DNA of 64,000 nucleotides from JAUWGC01 sp963753055 (GTDB lineage: Bacteria > Bacteroidota > Bacteroidia > Bacteroidales > B18-G4). The first letter of the stretch is position 1. Each line of letters starts with the position of its first letter. A program made the position numbers and the translations under genes. Location: NCBI GenBank assembly GCA_963753055.1, contig CAVWAP010000001.1, positions 434,001 through 498,000 on the forward strand, read 5' to 3'. Shown here one piece after another: positions 8,162 to 18,129 of the stretch. The notes beneath the pieces are model-generated. The model searched no databases. It was not told the origin of the DNA and saw nothing but the letters and a program-made list of their open reading frames with translations.

Positions 8162-9748
8162 TTAATCAACATTATCGTGCAGGTAGGTATTATCAGATTT
8201 CAACTCGGTTTCGTTTTCATCGTTTTCTGACAGGCTATACCTTGAAATGACCTTATCAGAAGATGGTGTTGAATCTGATAGTTTAACATTTCTCCGCACA
8301 AAAGCAGGTTCATTCTCAAGTTCGCTTAATCCACTTTGTGTTTTAAGCTTAATACTCAGATCTTTCAGGTACTGTATCCTCTCCTGTGCTTTGGCTTCCT
8401 GAGTGCCCTCTTCTTTTACTTTCGTAGTTCCTGTCCTCGTTACAGGGGTTGAAAATCGGGGAGGTGTCATGTCCTTGTCCTTGAAAAGTTGTCCGACGGT
8501 TGTTGATTTCGCTTTCTTCGGCTGAACTTCTGCAATTCCCTCAGGCCTCACTTCAAGTGACAGGTCAACAGTCCTTTCTATTCCAGCCTTGACATCAGAA
8601 GTTTTTGGTTTTTCAACCAATGTTTTTCCTTTGGTAATCAACTCAATGTTTTCAGATTTGACAGGTGCAGGCTCATCTACCACAGAAGTCATGACACTAT
8701 CCTTTAAATTATCATTCAAAGGATACACCTTCATTTTTAGTTTCCTGGATTCTTCATCAAGTTCCTGCTGATCAAATCCTGTAGCAACCACGGTAACACT
8801 AATTTGATCTTCCAGGGATTCATCTTTCCCAACACCCCAGATGATCTCTACCTCTGATCCTGCTTCCTGGATGATAAACTCGGTGATCTCCGTAATCTCG
8901 TCCATTGAGATCTCTTTGGTGCCGGAAGATAAATACAGAAGAATATTACTTGTACCGACGATATTGTTATCATTCAGCAGGGGAGAGGTTAATGCCATCT
9001 CAATGGCTTGCCTGGCACGGTCTTCTCCGCCGGCACTACCTGTTCCCATTATTGCCACACCGCTATTTTTCATAACGGTATTCACATCCTTGAAGTCAAT
9101 GTTTACATAGGCTTTGACAGTGATAATTTCCGCAATGCCTTTGGCAGCTGTCAGCAGTATATTATCAGCCTTGGCAAAAGCATTTGACAGTGGCAGGTCC
9201 CCATAAAGCTCTCTCAGCTTATCATTGCTGATTATCAGCACAGCATCGCAATGCTCTTTCAATTCTTTAATTCCTTCAACAGCTTGCATTTTACGTTTTC
9301 TTCCTTCAAAAGAGAAAGGAATAGTAACGATAGCTACTGTTAGGACCTTCTGTACAGTGTCATCCGGCAGGTCGATCTCCTTGGCAATCTTTGCGATGAT
9401 CGGTGCTGCCCCGGTACCGGTGCCGCCACCCATGCCGGCTGTAATGAATAACATTTCCGTATTGTTCTTTAACAGATCCTTGATCTCATCCGTTTTGTCT
9501 ATGGCAGCCTTTTCACCAACAGCTGGTATTGATCCGGCTCCCAATCCTTTCTTCCCCAGGTGTACCTTGTTTGGTACGGGACTCATTTCAAGTGCTTGCA
9601 TGTCTGTGTTACAGACGATAAAATCAACACCTTCAATGCCTTGCTTGTACATGTGGTTCACGGCGTTGCTGCCACCACCTCCTACACCTACCACTTTAAT
9701 GATAGATGACTTTTCCTTGGGCGCATTAAACGTTATTACATCTTCCAT
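8162..9748 (-). CDS. ftsZ: Cell division protein FtsZ
   Basis: Tubulin-like GTPase that forms the division ring. The GTP-binding domain shows VVGVGGGGSNAVNHM, the tubulin signature GGGTGTGAAP, and the T7-loop region NIDFKDVNTVMKNSG. About 190 residues of Glu/Lys/Thr-rich linker follow. The protein ends in RYSLSEND and NTYLHDNVD, the conserved Bacteroidota C-terminal peptide that would bind FtsA. At 528 residues it is longer than the enterobacterial protein because of this linker. I chose ATG 9748 (MEDVITFNAP); an upstream ATG at 9781 would add 11 residues that the family lacks. Downstream of ftsA by about 60 bp. Confidence 0.95.
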   Translation of the reverse strand: MEDVITFNAPKEKSSIIKVVGVGGGGSNAVNHMYKQGIEGVDFIVCNTDMQALEMSPVPNKVHLGKKGLGAGSIPAVGEKAAIDKTDEIKDLLKNNTEMLFITAGMGGGTGTGAAPIIAKIAKEIDLPDDTVQKVLTVAIVTIPFSFEGRKRKMQAVEGIKELKEHCDAVLIISNDKLRELYGDLPLSNAFAKADNILLTAAKGIAEIITVKAYVNIDFKDVNTVMKNSGVAIMGTGSAGGEDRARQAIEMALTSPLLNDNNIVGTSNILLYLSSGTKEISMDEITEITEFIIQEAGSEVEIIWGVGKDESLEDQISVTVVATGFDQQELDEESRKLKMKVYPLNDNLKDSVMTSVVDEPAPVKSENIELITKGKTLVEKPKTSDVKAGIERTVDLSLEVRPEGIAEVQPKKAKSTTVGQLFKDKDMTPPRFSTPVTRTGTTKVKEEGTQEAKAQERIQYLKDLSIKLKTQSGLSELENEPAFVRRNVKLSDSTPSSDKVISRYSLSENDENETELKSDNTYLHDNVD

Positions 9749-9807
9749 TGTGCTAATTTTTTGGTTATTACATTTTTTCATGGAATAATTATATGGTTTT
9801 AGTAAAA

Positions 9808-11088
9808 TTAATCGAGTTCGTCTCTTTCAAACCAATCCTGGATTTGCTTCAGGAAACTTGGTCTCTTAGGTCCTTTCTTATCTTTGTCCTTGCCTTTTTT
9901 CTTATCTCCATTTTTGGGAGTGTCTTTGTCACGGTCCCATCTCGCAACACCTTCGATAACCAAGCCAATGCCTGTCGCATACATCGGGCTGGCCATTTCA
10001 TCAGATACATCCTGTGCGAGGTGCTCATTGGGATAGCCGATACGGGTGTCCATTCCGGTCATGAACTCACAAAGCTGTGCCACATGCTTCAGCTGGGCTC
10101 CCCCGCCGGTGAGCACAATACCAGCAATTAATTTCTTCTCATAGCCTGAGTTTTTGATCTCATAGTAAATATGTTCAATGATCTCTTCCATCCTTGCCTG
10201 GATGATGCTGGCAAGGTTTTTTAGCGTGATCTCCTTTGGAGGCCTGCCCCTGAGTCCCGGGATCGCAACGATCTCTTCCTCGCGGTTTTCACTGGCCAAT
10301 GAAGAGCCAAACTTAACCTTGAGCTCTTCAGCATGTTTTTTAATGATGGTACATCCTTCCTTGACATCTTCAGTGATGATATCACCACCAAAAGGAATGA
10401 CTGCAGTATGCCTGATTATGCCTTCATGAAAGATGGCTAAATCAGTTGTGCCGCCACCAACATCAACAAGCACAACACCTGCTTCTTTCTCTTCTTCGCT
10501 TAAAACAGCTTCTGCAGAAGCGATAGGTTCCAGGATCAGGTCAACCACCTCTAAATCAGCTTTCCTGACACACTTGTAGATATTCTTGGCCGCTGCAGTC
10601 TGGCCGATGATGATGTGAAAATTTGCCTCCAGGGTATTACCCAGCATGCCTATAGGTTGCTTAATGCCCTGCTCGGCATCGATGATGTACTCCTGTGGTA
10701 TTACATCAATGATCTCTTCTCCAGGACTCATGTTCAGGTTGAACATATTATTATGAAGCGTATCAATATCCTCCTGGCTGATCTCCTCATCAATATCTTT
10801 CCTGATAATGCTACCGTGGTGCTGAAGGCTTTTAATGTGCTGCCCGGCAATGCCTACATTGACATACTTAATATCTACTCCCGATTTGATTTCAGCCTGC
10901 TCAATAGCAATCCTGATTGAATTCACTGTATTCTCAATGTTTGAGACCACGCCTCTCTTAACCCCGATGGATTCTGTTTTGCCATGGCCCAGGATTTCAA
11001 TCTTGTCATGCTCATTCTTCCGTCCGACGATCGCGGCAATTTTCGTCGTACCAATATCCAATCCAACAATGATTTCGGAATTTTCCAT
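9808..11088 (-). CDS. ftsA: Cell division protein FtsA
   Basis: Actin-like ATPase that anchors FtsZ to the membrane. It opens with IIVGLDIGTTKIAAIVG, the phosphate-1 motif, and has the phosphate-2 type VLVDVGGGTTDLAIFHEG near residue 200 and IVLTGGGAQLKHV near residue 325. The SHS2/1C region lies between the two phosphate loops. The end is a strongly basic linker followed by a short amphipathic helix (FLKQIQDWFERDEL), the expected membrane-targeting sequence. ATG 11088 is preferred because it starts right before the nucleotide motif and leaves 5 bp after ftsQ; ATG 11109 would overlap ftsQ by 16 bp. Confidence 0.95.
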   Translation of the reverse strand: MENSEIIVGLDIGTTKIAAIVGRKNEHDKIEILGHGKTESIGVKRGVVSNIENTVNSIRIAIEQAEIKSGVDIKYVNVGIAGQHIKSLQHHGSIIRKDIDEEISQEDIDTLHNNMFNLNMSPGEEIIDVIPQEYIIDAEQGIKQPIGMLGNTLEANFHIIIGQTAAAKNIYKCVRKADLEVVDLILEPIASAEAVLSEEEKEAGVVLVDVGGGTTDLAIFHEGIIRHTAVIPFGGDIITEDVKEGCTIIKKHAEELKVKFGSSLASENREEEIVAIPGLRGRPPKEITLKNLASIIQARMEEIIEHIYYEIKNSGYEKKLIAGIVLTGGGAQLKHVAQLCEFMTGMDTRIGYPNEHLAQDVSDEMASPMYATGIGLVIEGVARWDRDKDTPKNGDKKKGKDKDKKGPKRPSFLKQIQDWFERDELD

Positions 11089-11093
11089 AGTTT

Positions 11094-11876
11094 TTATCTT
11101 TTTGAACAAACAATTTGATTCTTGAATTTTAAGTTAATTTTATCATATTTCTCCCAGCCGGATTGCTTTATCCCATTTAGATAAAAGGCCTCCAGCTTAT
11201 TAAATTTTTCTTCCATTTCTTCTGTGTCACCAAAAAGGATCACATGCTTTCCCATCTTTGGAATAAGCTCGAGTTCGTAATCTTCATTCACATAGATCTG
11301 GTCGATTTGTGCATTCATGAATTCATTATCAATAATATAACGCGCCATCTTCAACAGCTTATGGTAAATTGATGAAGCTGGTAATGTATCTACATCAAGA
11401 GGAAGCTTATTGAGTTCTGCGTATTTATCCCTGATATAACCATTTGCTACACGTACCCTTGATGAATAGCCATAGGTTGTGGGAATAAGAAATCCATCTT
11501 CGTCAATATAGAATGACCTGTTTTGCTGGTCGATAACACGGATAATTGGCTCTCTTTGCCAGATTTTAATATGAAACTTCCCTTCTATATTTGTATAAAC
11601 CTTAGTTGTTTTAACAAAAGGATTTTGCAGGACCATCTCCTTAATCCTTTCCGTATCAATCATCTCAATTGGCTTTCCCGTTATTGAATCCACAGAGTTG
11701 ATGATCCAGTCCTTGATCTTGTCCTTATCAAACAGGGGTTCAGCATCGTCATAGTCTACCATAACAGTAAACTGGCAGCATATCTTTGTCTTATGCTTGG
11801 CCTCAACAAAGCCTAGAAGCACCATCAGCCCGATCAGTGCAATAATCCATCCTCCTATGATAATCAGCTTTTTCAT
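11094..11876 (-). CDS. ftsQ: Cell division protein FtsQ
   Basis: Bitopic membrane protein that links FtsB/FtsL to the rest of the divisome. One N-terminal membrane segment (residues 3-24) is followed by a periplasmic part with a POTRA-like region (ERIKEMVLQNPFVKTTKVY) and the beta domain (WQREPIIRVIDQQNRSFYID, then DEDGFLIPT). 260 residues, typical for the phylum. ATG 11876 shares one base with the murC stop (TGATG), which suggests coupled translation; a GTG at 11879 is the alternative. Confidence 0.88.
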   Translation of the reverse strand: MKKLIIIGGWIIALIGLMVLLGFVEAKHKTKICCQFTVMVDYDDAEPLFDKDKIKDWIINSVDSITGKPIEMIDTERIKEMVLQNPFVKTTKVYTNIEGKFHIKIWQREPIIRVIDQQNRSFYIDEDGFLIPTTYGYSSRVRVANGYIRDKYAELNKLPLDVDTLPASSIYHKLLKMARYIIDNEFMNAQIDQIYVNEDYELELIPKMGKHVILFGDTEEMEEKFNKLEAFYLNGIKQSGWEKYDKINLKFKNQIVCSKR

Positions 11877-13234
11877 CACTTTTTGTTTTTTAGTAAGTTT
11901 TCAATATCCTGGACAAACTCATCAATATCTCCAGCACCCATCGTCAGTAAGACCTCAATATCCCGCTTTTCAATCAGATCCATTAACTCTTCTTTCTTTG
12001 CAAGAACCTTGTTTGGGTTCTTCAGGTGATCCATGATCAGCTTTGAGCTGATACCTTCAATTGGTTTTTCCCGGGCAGGATAGATGTCCATGAGAACCAC
12101 TTCATCCAGTGAATCAAGACTGTTGGCAAAGCCAATGGCAAAGTCCCTTGTCCGTGTAAACAGATGAGGCTGGAAGATGCCGGTAATCTTTTTTCCCGGA
12201 TAAAAATCTTTTACCGCCTGGATGCAGGATTTAATCTCTTCCGGGTGGTGGGCGTAATCATCGATGTAGACCAGTTTCTGATCATTGATCCTGATATCGA
12301 ACCTGCGGGAAACGCCCATGTATGTTTCTAATCCACTCTTGATATCCTGCAGATTCAATCCTAACTCCCTACAGGCTGCAGCTGCAGCAACAGCGTTCTC
12401 AACATTATGTTTGCCGGGAATTCCAAAGCGTACATTTTTCAGGTCATCACCCTGAAGGTGCATGTCGAGGATGAATATTCCGGAATCAATCCTAAGATCT
12501 GATATGAAGTAATTGGCAGGACCCTCTAGGGCATAAGTGAATATATCTTCGTAAATGGAGAAGTTGCCGGAAAGTTTTTTGTTTATCAATAATACCCCGC
12601 CTGGTTTTATTTGACTGACAAATTGCCTGAAAGATTTCACCAATTCCGCTTTGTTGCCATAGATATCCAGATGGTCTGCATCCATTGAGGAGACCACTGC
12701 TATGTCGGGGAACAGGTTCAGGAATGACCTGTCATATTCATCAGCCTCGGTCACGTAAAGGCCATTCTTTCCGGATCCAATGAAATTTGACTGATAATTT
12801 TTCATCATCCCGCCTATAAATGCATTGATGTCTTTGCCGGCATGGTTCATCATATGGCTGATCATGGATGAAATAGTTGTTTTACCATGTGTCCCAGCGA
12901 CAGCAACAGTAAACTGTTCGGAGGTGATCTCTTTCAGCACTTCTGATCGTTTCTTGATTGGTACATCTTGCTTAGACAGGTGCATGAGCTCTTTGTGATC
13001 CTCTGGAATGGCAGGTGTATAAATTACCAGGTCGATATCCCCTGGAATTTCACTGATATCCTCTGAAAAATGCACAGGTATCCCTTCATCAATTAATTGC
13101 TTCGTCAGCGGCGTTGAAACCCGGTCGTATCCGGAAACCTTTACACCATGGGTGTTGAAATACCTGGCCAGGCCACTCATACCGATGCCACCAATACCGA
13201 TCATATATATCTTATGTATATTTTGTATTTCCAA
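11876..13234 (-). CDS. murC: UDP-N-acetylmuramate--L-alanine ligase
   Basis: Cytoplasmic ligase that adds L-Ala to UDP-MurNAc, first step of the stem peptide. The Rossmann part has IGIGGIGMSGLARYF, the ATP loop is AGTHGKTTISSM near residue 115, and the central domain carries TEADEYDRSFLNLFPD and SMDADHLDIYG. The C-terminal domain has DDYAHHPEEIKSC and IFQPHLFTRT. 452 residues, standard. The start is a TTG at 13234: the conserved N-terminal stretch NIHKIY lies upstream of the first in-frame ATG (13204), so the ATG would cut the family's first strand. Confidence 0.95.
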   Translation of the reverse strand: MEIQNIHKIYMIGIGGIGMSGLARYFNTHGVKVSGYDRVSTPLTKQLIDEGIPVHFSEDISEIPGDIDLVIYTPAIPEDHKELMHLSKQDVPIKKRSEVLKEITSEQFTVAVAGTHGKTTISSMISHMMNHAGKDINAFIGGMMKNYQSNFIGSGKNGLYVTEADEYDRSFLNLFPDIAVVSSMDADHLDIYGNKAELVKSFRQFVSQIKPGGVLLINKKLSGNFSIYEDIFTYALEGPANYFISDLRIDSGIFILDMHLQGDDLKNVRFGIPGKHNVENAVAAAAACRELGLNLQDIKSGLETYMGVSRRFDIRINDQKLVYIDDYAHHPEEIKSCIQAVKDFYPGKKITGIFQPHLFTRTRDFAIGFANSLDSLDEVVLMDIYPAREKPIEGISSKLIMDHLKNPNKVLAKKEELMDLIEKRDIEVLLTMGAGDIDEFVQDIENLLKNKK

Positions 13235-13239
13235 TATTT

Positions 13240-14373
13240 CTAAGTTCCAATTAATGCTATGATCTCATCACTGATCCTTTCAACTGCATCTTTGCGCGCC
13301 AACTTGCTGATCTCATCTCTCATCTGTTGCCTTTTGCTCTCATCATCAAGCAGGTCGTGAAGTGTTTGATCCAGCTTGCTGCTCAGTTCCTGGTCTTTCA
13401 CCAGGACAGCAGCACCTTTCTCGACAAGTGCCATTGCATTCTTTGTTTGATGATCTTCCGCTGCACTTGGTAAAGGAACAAGGATAACAGGCAGCCCAAC
13501 GGCACATAATTCAGAGATCGCTATAGCTCCTGCCCTTGAGAGGACCAGGTCAGCGATAGCATACACATAATCCATCCTGTCAATAAAAGGCTTAATCCTC
13601 AGGTATTTATCCACCACTTCCTTACTTAATGTTGATTCCAGGTGGAGCTTCATCTCCAGGGCATCTTCATAATCAAGTTTGCCGGTCTGCCAGATGATCT
13701 GAATATTCTTCTTGATCAAGGATTCTAATGACCTGGCAAGGCTGAAGTTAATTGACCTTGCACCCTGGCTTCCACCGATAATGACCAGGGTCTTTTGCTC
13801 GTCGGTGAGCTCAAAGAACTTATAAGCATCAGCTTTTTTACCTTCCAGGTCAATAATATCCTGTCTGACAGGATTGCCTGTCATTACAATCTTTGAGGCC
13901 GGGAAGAACTTCTCCATGCCAGCATAGGCTACACATATTGTGTTTACCGTCTTTGCCAGCAGCTTATTCGTGATGCCTGGAAAAGAATTCTGTTCCTGGA
14001 TCAGTGTGGGGATATTCCTTTTTGAGGCGACCCTTAAAGTAGGGCCACTGGCATAACCTCCAACACCAATCACTACATCAGGTTTGAATTTTTTAATCAG
14101 TCGACCGGCTTTCATCAAGCTTGAGATCACCTTCAATGGGAACATTAAATTTCTCAATGTAAGCTTGCGCTGCAGGCCACTGATCCAGAGGCCCTGGATA
14201 TCATATCCAGCCTTCGGTACCTTTTCCATTTCCATCTTCCCTTCAGCTCCAATGAAAAGTATCTCCGGGTTGTTCAGCTTCTCCTTTAAAGCATTTGCAA
14301 TAGCAATAGCCGGGAAAACATGTCCTCCTGTTCCCCCACCGCTAATGATTATCTTCTTCTTATGCTGTTGCAT
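13240..14373 (-). CDS. murG: UDP-GlcNAc:lipid I N-acetylglucosaminyltransferase MurG
   Basis: GT28 enzyme at the inner face of the membrane that makes lipid II. G-loop 1 is IIISGGGTGGHVFPA at the N-terminus, G-loop 2 lies in DVVIGVGGYASGP, and the C-terminal half has VIIGGSQGARSIN and the donor-site segment RAGAIAISELCAVGLP. 377 residues from ATG 14373, which overlaps the end of ftsW by 14 bp. A farther ATG at 14418 would add a 15-residue stretch not expected in the family. Confidence 0.95.
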   Translation of the reverse strand: MQQHKKKIIISGGGTGGHVFPAIAIANALKEKLNNPEILFIGAEGKMEMEKVPKAGYDIQGLWISGLQRKLTLRNLMFPLKVISSLMKAGRLIKKFKPDVVIGVGGYASGPTLRVASKRNIPTLIQEQNSFPGITNKLLAKTVNTICVAYAGMEKFFPASKIVMTGNPVRQDIIDLEGKKADAYKFFELTDEQKTLVIIGGSQGARSINFSLARSLESLIKKNIQIIWQTGKLDYEDALEMKLHLESTLSKEVVDKYLRIKPFIDRMDYVYAIADLVLSRAGAIAISELCAVGLPVILVPLPSAAEDHQTKNAMALVEKGAAVLVKDQELSSKLDQTLHDLLDDESKRQQMRDEISKLARKDAVERISDEIIALIGT

Positions 14374-15523
14374 ATTGCTTTTCTTTAATATGTTCGCTAT
14401 CAGTTGCTTTACTAACACTAAGGATAATTCCTATTGCAATGCTGGTAAACCAGATCGAAGTGCCACCCATACTCACCAATGGCAGTGGTTGGCCTGTTAC
14501 AGGGATCAGGTTTACTGCAACTGCCATATTGATAAGCGCCTGGAAAACCAGGCTGAATCCCACCCCGATGGCCATAAACGCCCCAAAATTCCTGGGGCAC
14601 TTTGTGACAATTTTGACAACCCGGAAAAACAAGATCAGGTAAAGCAAGACAATGAATGTGCCTCCTATTAGTCCGTATTCCTCTATGATGATTGCAAATA
14701 TGAAGTCAGAGTAGGGGTGTGGTAAAAAGTTCCTTTGTGTACTATTTCCCGGTGCCTTTCCAAAGAACCCACCGGTGGCAATTGCGATTTTAGACTGTTC
14801 CACCTGGTAGATCTTATCGCTATCGGCCGGATCAGGCTTAAAGAAGCTGTTGATCCGGCTGTTCCAGGTCGTCGCCCGTGGCATCAGGGTAGGGTAAACC
14901 CTTGCTGTGAGAAGAAGGATCAAGAATAATCCTATGGTTATGCCAACAAAAGAAGCAAGGTATGAAAATTTAACCCGTCCGATAAACATCAGGACCAGAC
15001 TGGTGATGAACAGCATCGCTGCGGTTGAAAAGTTTGCCGGCAGGATGAGTACACAAACAATCAGAACAGGGACCATTAATGGGAGAAATGCTGATTTGAA
15101 ATCCTTTATGTTGCCTTGTTTCTTGGTCAGCAGGCGAGCCAGGTACATGATCAGCGTAAGTTTGGCAAGATCTGATGTTTGAAAGGACAGGTTAAATGGT
15201 AATGGAAGGAAGCGCTTAGCCTCATTCACATTGTGACCGATCAGCAGGGTTAAGATCAGTAATGGGATCGCAATATACAGGGCGATTTGAAAGATCCTTG
15301 AGAAATAGGTAAACTTCACCAGGTGTGTCAGGTACATCAGCAAGAATCCAAAAGCCAGGATGACCAGGTGCTTCACCATGTAATATTCGGTATTGCCCCC
15401 CTGGTTCCTGTAAGCAAGGGTGCCGGTTGAACTGTAAACTGATAGCAGTGAAAAGATCGAAAGGATGATCACCACGGCCCAGATTACTTTATCGCCCTTG
15501 ATATTTCTTACAAAACTGTTCAT
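14360..15523 (-). CDS. ftsW: Peptidoglycan glycosyltransferase FtsW (SEDS family)
   Basis: Polytopic SEDS glycan polymerase for septal peptidoglycan, working with the FtsI transpeptidase encoded four genes upstream. About ten hydrophobic segments are visible. Family marks are the AKRFLPLP loop region, SDLAKLTLIMYLA, the large extracytoplasmic loop with QVEQSKIAIATGGFFGKAPG, PHPYSDFIFAIIIEEYG and, near the end, PLPLVSMGGTS. 387 residues, a normal length. Starts 12 bp after murD and overlaps murG. Confidence 0.95.
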   Translation of the reverse strand: MNSFVRNIKGDKVIWAVVIILSIFSLLSVYSSTGTLAYRNQGGNTEYYMVKHLVILAFGFLLMYLTHLVKFTYFSRIFQIALYIAIPLLILTLLIGHNVNEAKRFLPLPFNLSFQTSDLAKLTLIMYLARLLTKKQGNIKDFKSAFLPLMVPVLIVCVLILPANFSTAAMLFITSLVLMFIGRVKFSYLASFVGITIGLFLILLLTARVYPTLMPRATTWNSRINSFFKPDPADSDKIYQVEQSKIAIATGGFFGKAPGNSTQRNFLPHPYSDFIFAIIIEEYGLIGGTFIVLLYLILFFRVVKIVTKCPRNFGAFMAIGVGFSLVFQALINMAVAVNLIPVTGQPLPLVSMGGTSIWFTSIAIGIILSVSKATDSEHIKEKQYATA

Positions 15524-15535
15524 ATCACAGACATA

Positions 15536-16876
15536 CTATAATGATGTGACTATATCCTTAAATTGATTTCCCCGATCCATATAGTTCTCAAATAAATCAA
15601 AGCTTGCGCAGGCAGGTGATAGTAAAACGATATCTCCTTTTTCGCCAAGCAGCTGACTGTATTTTACTGCTTCCTCCATTGTCGTTACATCAACAACATT
15701 TCCAACAAGTCCGGAAAAAGCTTTATGGATCTTTTCATTACCAGTGCCAAGACATATTATGGCTTTCACTTTCTGCACTATCAATGACTTTAACATGGTA
15801 TATTCATTGCCCTTATCTACGCCACCGGCAATCCAGATAACTGGACGGTTCATGCTTTCTAGAGCGTACCAGGTTGAGTTGACATTAGTGGCTTTAGAGT
15901 CATTGATGTACTCGATCCCGTGGATATTGGCCACGTATTCCAGCCTGTGTTCAATATTTTGAAAATCAGACAGGCTGGAGCGGATCGATTCTTTGCTTAT
16001 TTCCAATATCCTGGCGGCAATAGTAGCTGCCATGGAATTGTAAATATTGTGTTTCCCCTGTAATGCTAACATTTCTAAAGTCATAAGTATTTTGGTTGAG
16101 TTATAGTTTATAATAATTTTATTATTAATGAGATATGCGGAATCGCCCTGTATTTCTTTTTTTATGGAGAAAGGAATTTGTCTGGCTTTCAGCTTGCATT
16201 GCCCAAGAGTTTCCATGATTACCGGGTCATCAAGGCAATAGATGAAATAATCTGCAGCTTCCTGGTTTTGAGCGATCCTGAATTTGGAGCTTACATACTT
16301 TTGAAAATCATACTCATACCTGTCGAGGTGGTCTGGTGTGATATTCAGCAGTATGGCGATGTCAGCCTTAAAATCGAACATGCCATCAAGCTGAAAGCTG
16401 CTGATTTCCAGGACGAAGAACTCATGGTCCCCTGTTGCCACCTGCATAGCAAAGCTCTTGCCTATATTCCCTGCAAGCCCTGCATCAAGCCCCGCTCTAT
16501 CGAGAATATGGTGCATAAGGGATGCAGTAGTGGTTTTGCCATTGCTTCCGGTGACGCATATAAGCCTGGCATCAGTAAACCTGGAAGCAAATTCGATTTC
16601 AGAAATGATCGGGATCCCTTTGCCTCTGATCTTGCTGATGAGCGGAATATCATCCGGTATCCCCGGGCTCTTTATCACTTCATCGGCCTGTAAGATCAGG
16701 TCTTCAGTATGCTTTCCTTCCTCAAATGCGATCTCATCATGTAAAAGAACTTTCCTGTATTGATCACTGATATTTCCTGTGTCCGAGACAAAAACATCAA
16801 AGCCCTTGCGTTTTGCAAGAACCGCTGAGCCTGCTCCGCTTTCCCCTGCCCCCAGTACAATGATATTTTTGCTCAT
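15536..16876 (-). CDS. murD: UDP-N-acetylmuramoyl-L-alanine--D-glutamate ligase
   Basis: Cytoplasmic ligase adding D-Glu to UDP-MurNAc-L-Ala. N-terminal motif IIVLGAGESGAGSAVLA, ATP loop VTGSNGKTTTASLMHH near residue 112, central NITPDHLDRYEYDFQKY, and C-terminal INDSKATNVNSTWYALES and LLSPACASFDLFENYMDRG, the last being a MurD signature. 446 residues. mraY ends 6 bp upstream, in the standard dcw order. Confidence 0.95.
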   Translation of the reverse strand: MSKNIIVLGAGESGAGSAVLAKRKGFDVFVSDTGNISDQYRKVLLHDEIAFEEGKHTEDLILQADEVIKSPGIPDDIPLISKIRGKGIPIISEIEFASRFTDARLICVTGSNGKTTTASLMHHILDRAGLDAGLAGNIGKSFAMQVATGDHEFFVLEISSFQLDGMFDFKADIAILLNITPDHLDRYEYDFQKYVSSKFRIAQNQEAADYFIYCLDDPVIMETLGQCKLKARQIPFSIKKEIQGDSAYLINNKIIINYNSTKILMTLEMLALQGKHNIYNSMAATIAARILEISKESIRSSLSDFQNIEHRLEYVANIHGIEYINDSKATNVNSTWYALESMNRPVIWIAGGVDKGNEYTMLKSLIVQKVKAIICLGTGNEKIHKAFSGLVGNVVDVTTMEEAVKYSQLLGEKGDIVLLSPACASFDLFENYMDRGNQFKDIVTSL

Positions 16877-16882
16877 TCAATG

Positions 16883-18127
16883 TTATCTTAGTTTTAGCGT
16901 GATGATTGTAAATACTGCTAACATGATTCCCACGATCAAAAAGCGCTGCACGATCTTAGGTTCAGGATAGCCCAGTTTCTGAAAATGATGGTGAAGGGGA
17001 GACATCTTGAATATCCGCTTCCCCGCACCTGTTTTGCGTTTTGTATATTTGAAATAAGAGACCTGTAAAATCACTGAGAGGCTTTCTACCAGGAAGATCC
17101 CGCAAAGTATGGGGATCAACAACTCCTTGCGGATCAGAATGGCGAAAACAGCGATGATTCCACCTATCGACAGACTGCCGGTGTCGCCCATGAATATCTG
17201 CGCAGGGTATGAGTTGTACCATAAAAAGCCGATACAACCTCCCACAAATGCACTGACATAAATCGTCAGCTCACCGGTGTTTGGCAGATACATTATATTG
17301 AGGTAATCGGCAAAGATGATGTTACCGGAGACCCAGGCAAGGATACCCAGTGTTGCACCAATAACAGCTGATGTTCCAGTGGCCAGTCCATCCATTCCAT
17401 CCGTCAGGTTTGCTCCGTTCGATACTGCTGTGATGATCAGGATGACGATAGGGATGAATATCAGATACGCATAGCCCCTGGCGTTACTGCCCATCCAGGA
17501 AATCAGGAATGTGTAGTCAAACTCATTATTTTTGAAAAAAGGAATCGTGGTCTTGGTAGATTTGACCTCTTCCGCGGAGAACTTATTAGACACATTGTCA
17601 TCCAGGGCTACAGCTGTTTCAATATTGATTGTGTCAGGACTTACCTTTTCCCGAATGACAATTTCATCACTGAAGTACATTGTCAGACCTACCACCAGCC
17701 CAAGCATGATCTGGGCTAGTATTTTATACTTTCCTGCCAGCCCACTCTTTTTCTTTTTAAAGACCTTGATATAGTCATCGATAAATCCAACAATACCCAG
17801 CCAGATAGTAGTGAAGAGCATCAGTACGATATAGATGTTGTCGAGCTTTGCAAACAACAGGGTTGGAATGAGGATGGCGGTGAGGATGATCAATCCTCCC
17901 ATGGTAGGTGTACCTTGCTTTTCAAGCTGTCCTTCCAGGCCCAGGTCCCTTATAGTCTCACCAACCTGTTTTTTGTTCAGGAAACGGATCCAGCGCTTAC
18001 CGAAAAGTAAAGAAATGATCAATGATGTGATAATAGCTGCCGCTGCCCTGAATGAGATATACTGGAAAACTCCAGCTCCCGGGAAATCACAACATCTTTG
18101 TAAATAATCAAATAAGTAATAAAACAT
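16883..18127 (-). CDS. mraY: Phospho-N-acetylmuramoyl-pentapeptide transferase
   Basis: Integral membrane enzyme transferring phospho-MurNAc-pentapeptide to undecaprenyl phosphate (lipid I). Motifs include QEKGTPTMGG-like QLEKQGTPTMGGLIIL near residue 68, the GFIDDYIKVFKKKKSGL Asp pair near residue 115, SNGANLTDGMDGLATG near residue 235, GDTGSLSIGG and the C-terminal PLHHHFQKLG. It carries a hydrophilic insert of about 50 residues (around residues 165-215) between membrane segments that accounts for its 414-residue length compared with 360 in Escherichia coli; such inserts are usual in Bacteroidota. Confidence 0.95.
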   Translation of the reverse strand: MFYYLFDYLQRCCDFPGAGVFQYISFRAAAAIITSLIISLLFGKRWIRFLNKKQVGETIRDLGLEGQLEKQGTPTMGGLIILTAILIPTLLFAKLDNIYIVLMLFTTIWLGIVGFIDDYIKVFKKKKSGLAGKYKILAQIMLGLVVGLTMYFSDEIVIREKVSPDTINIETAVALDDNVSNKFSAEEVKSTKTTIPFFKNNEFDYTFLISWMGSNARGYAYLIFIPIVILIITAVSNGANLTDGMDGLATGTSAVIGATLGILAWVSGNIIFADYLNIMYLPNTGELTIYVSAFVGGCIGFLWYNSYPAQIFMGDTGSLSIGGIIAVFAILIRKELLIPILCGIFLVESLSVILQVSYFKYTKRKTGAGKRIFKMSPLHHHFQKLGYPEPKIVQRFLIVGIMLAVFTIITLKLR

Positions 18128-18129
18128 AA

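Noticed and set aside
9225..9788. 187-codon plus-strand frame opposite ftsZ
   Set aside because: Antisense shadow of the conserved FtsZ GTPase domain; the composition is that of reversed Gly/Ala codons.
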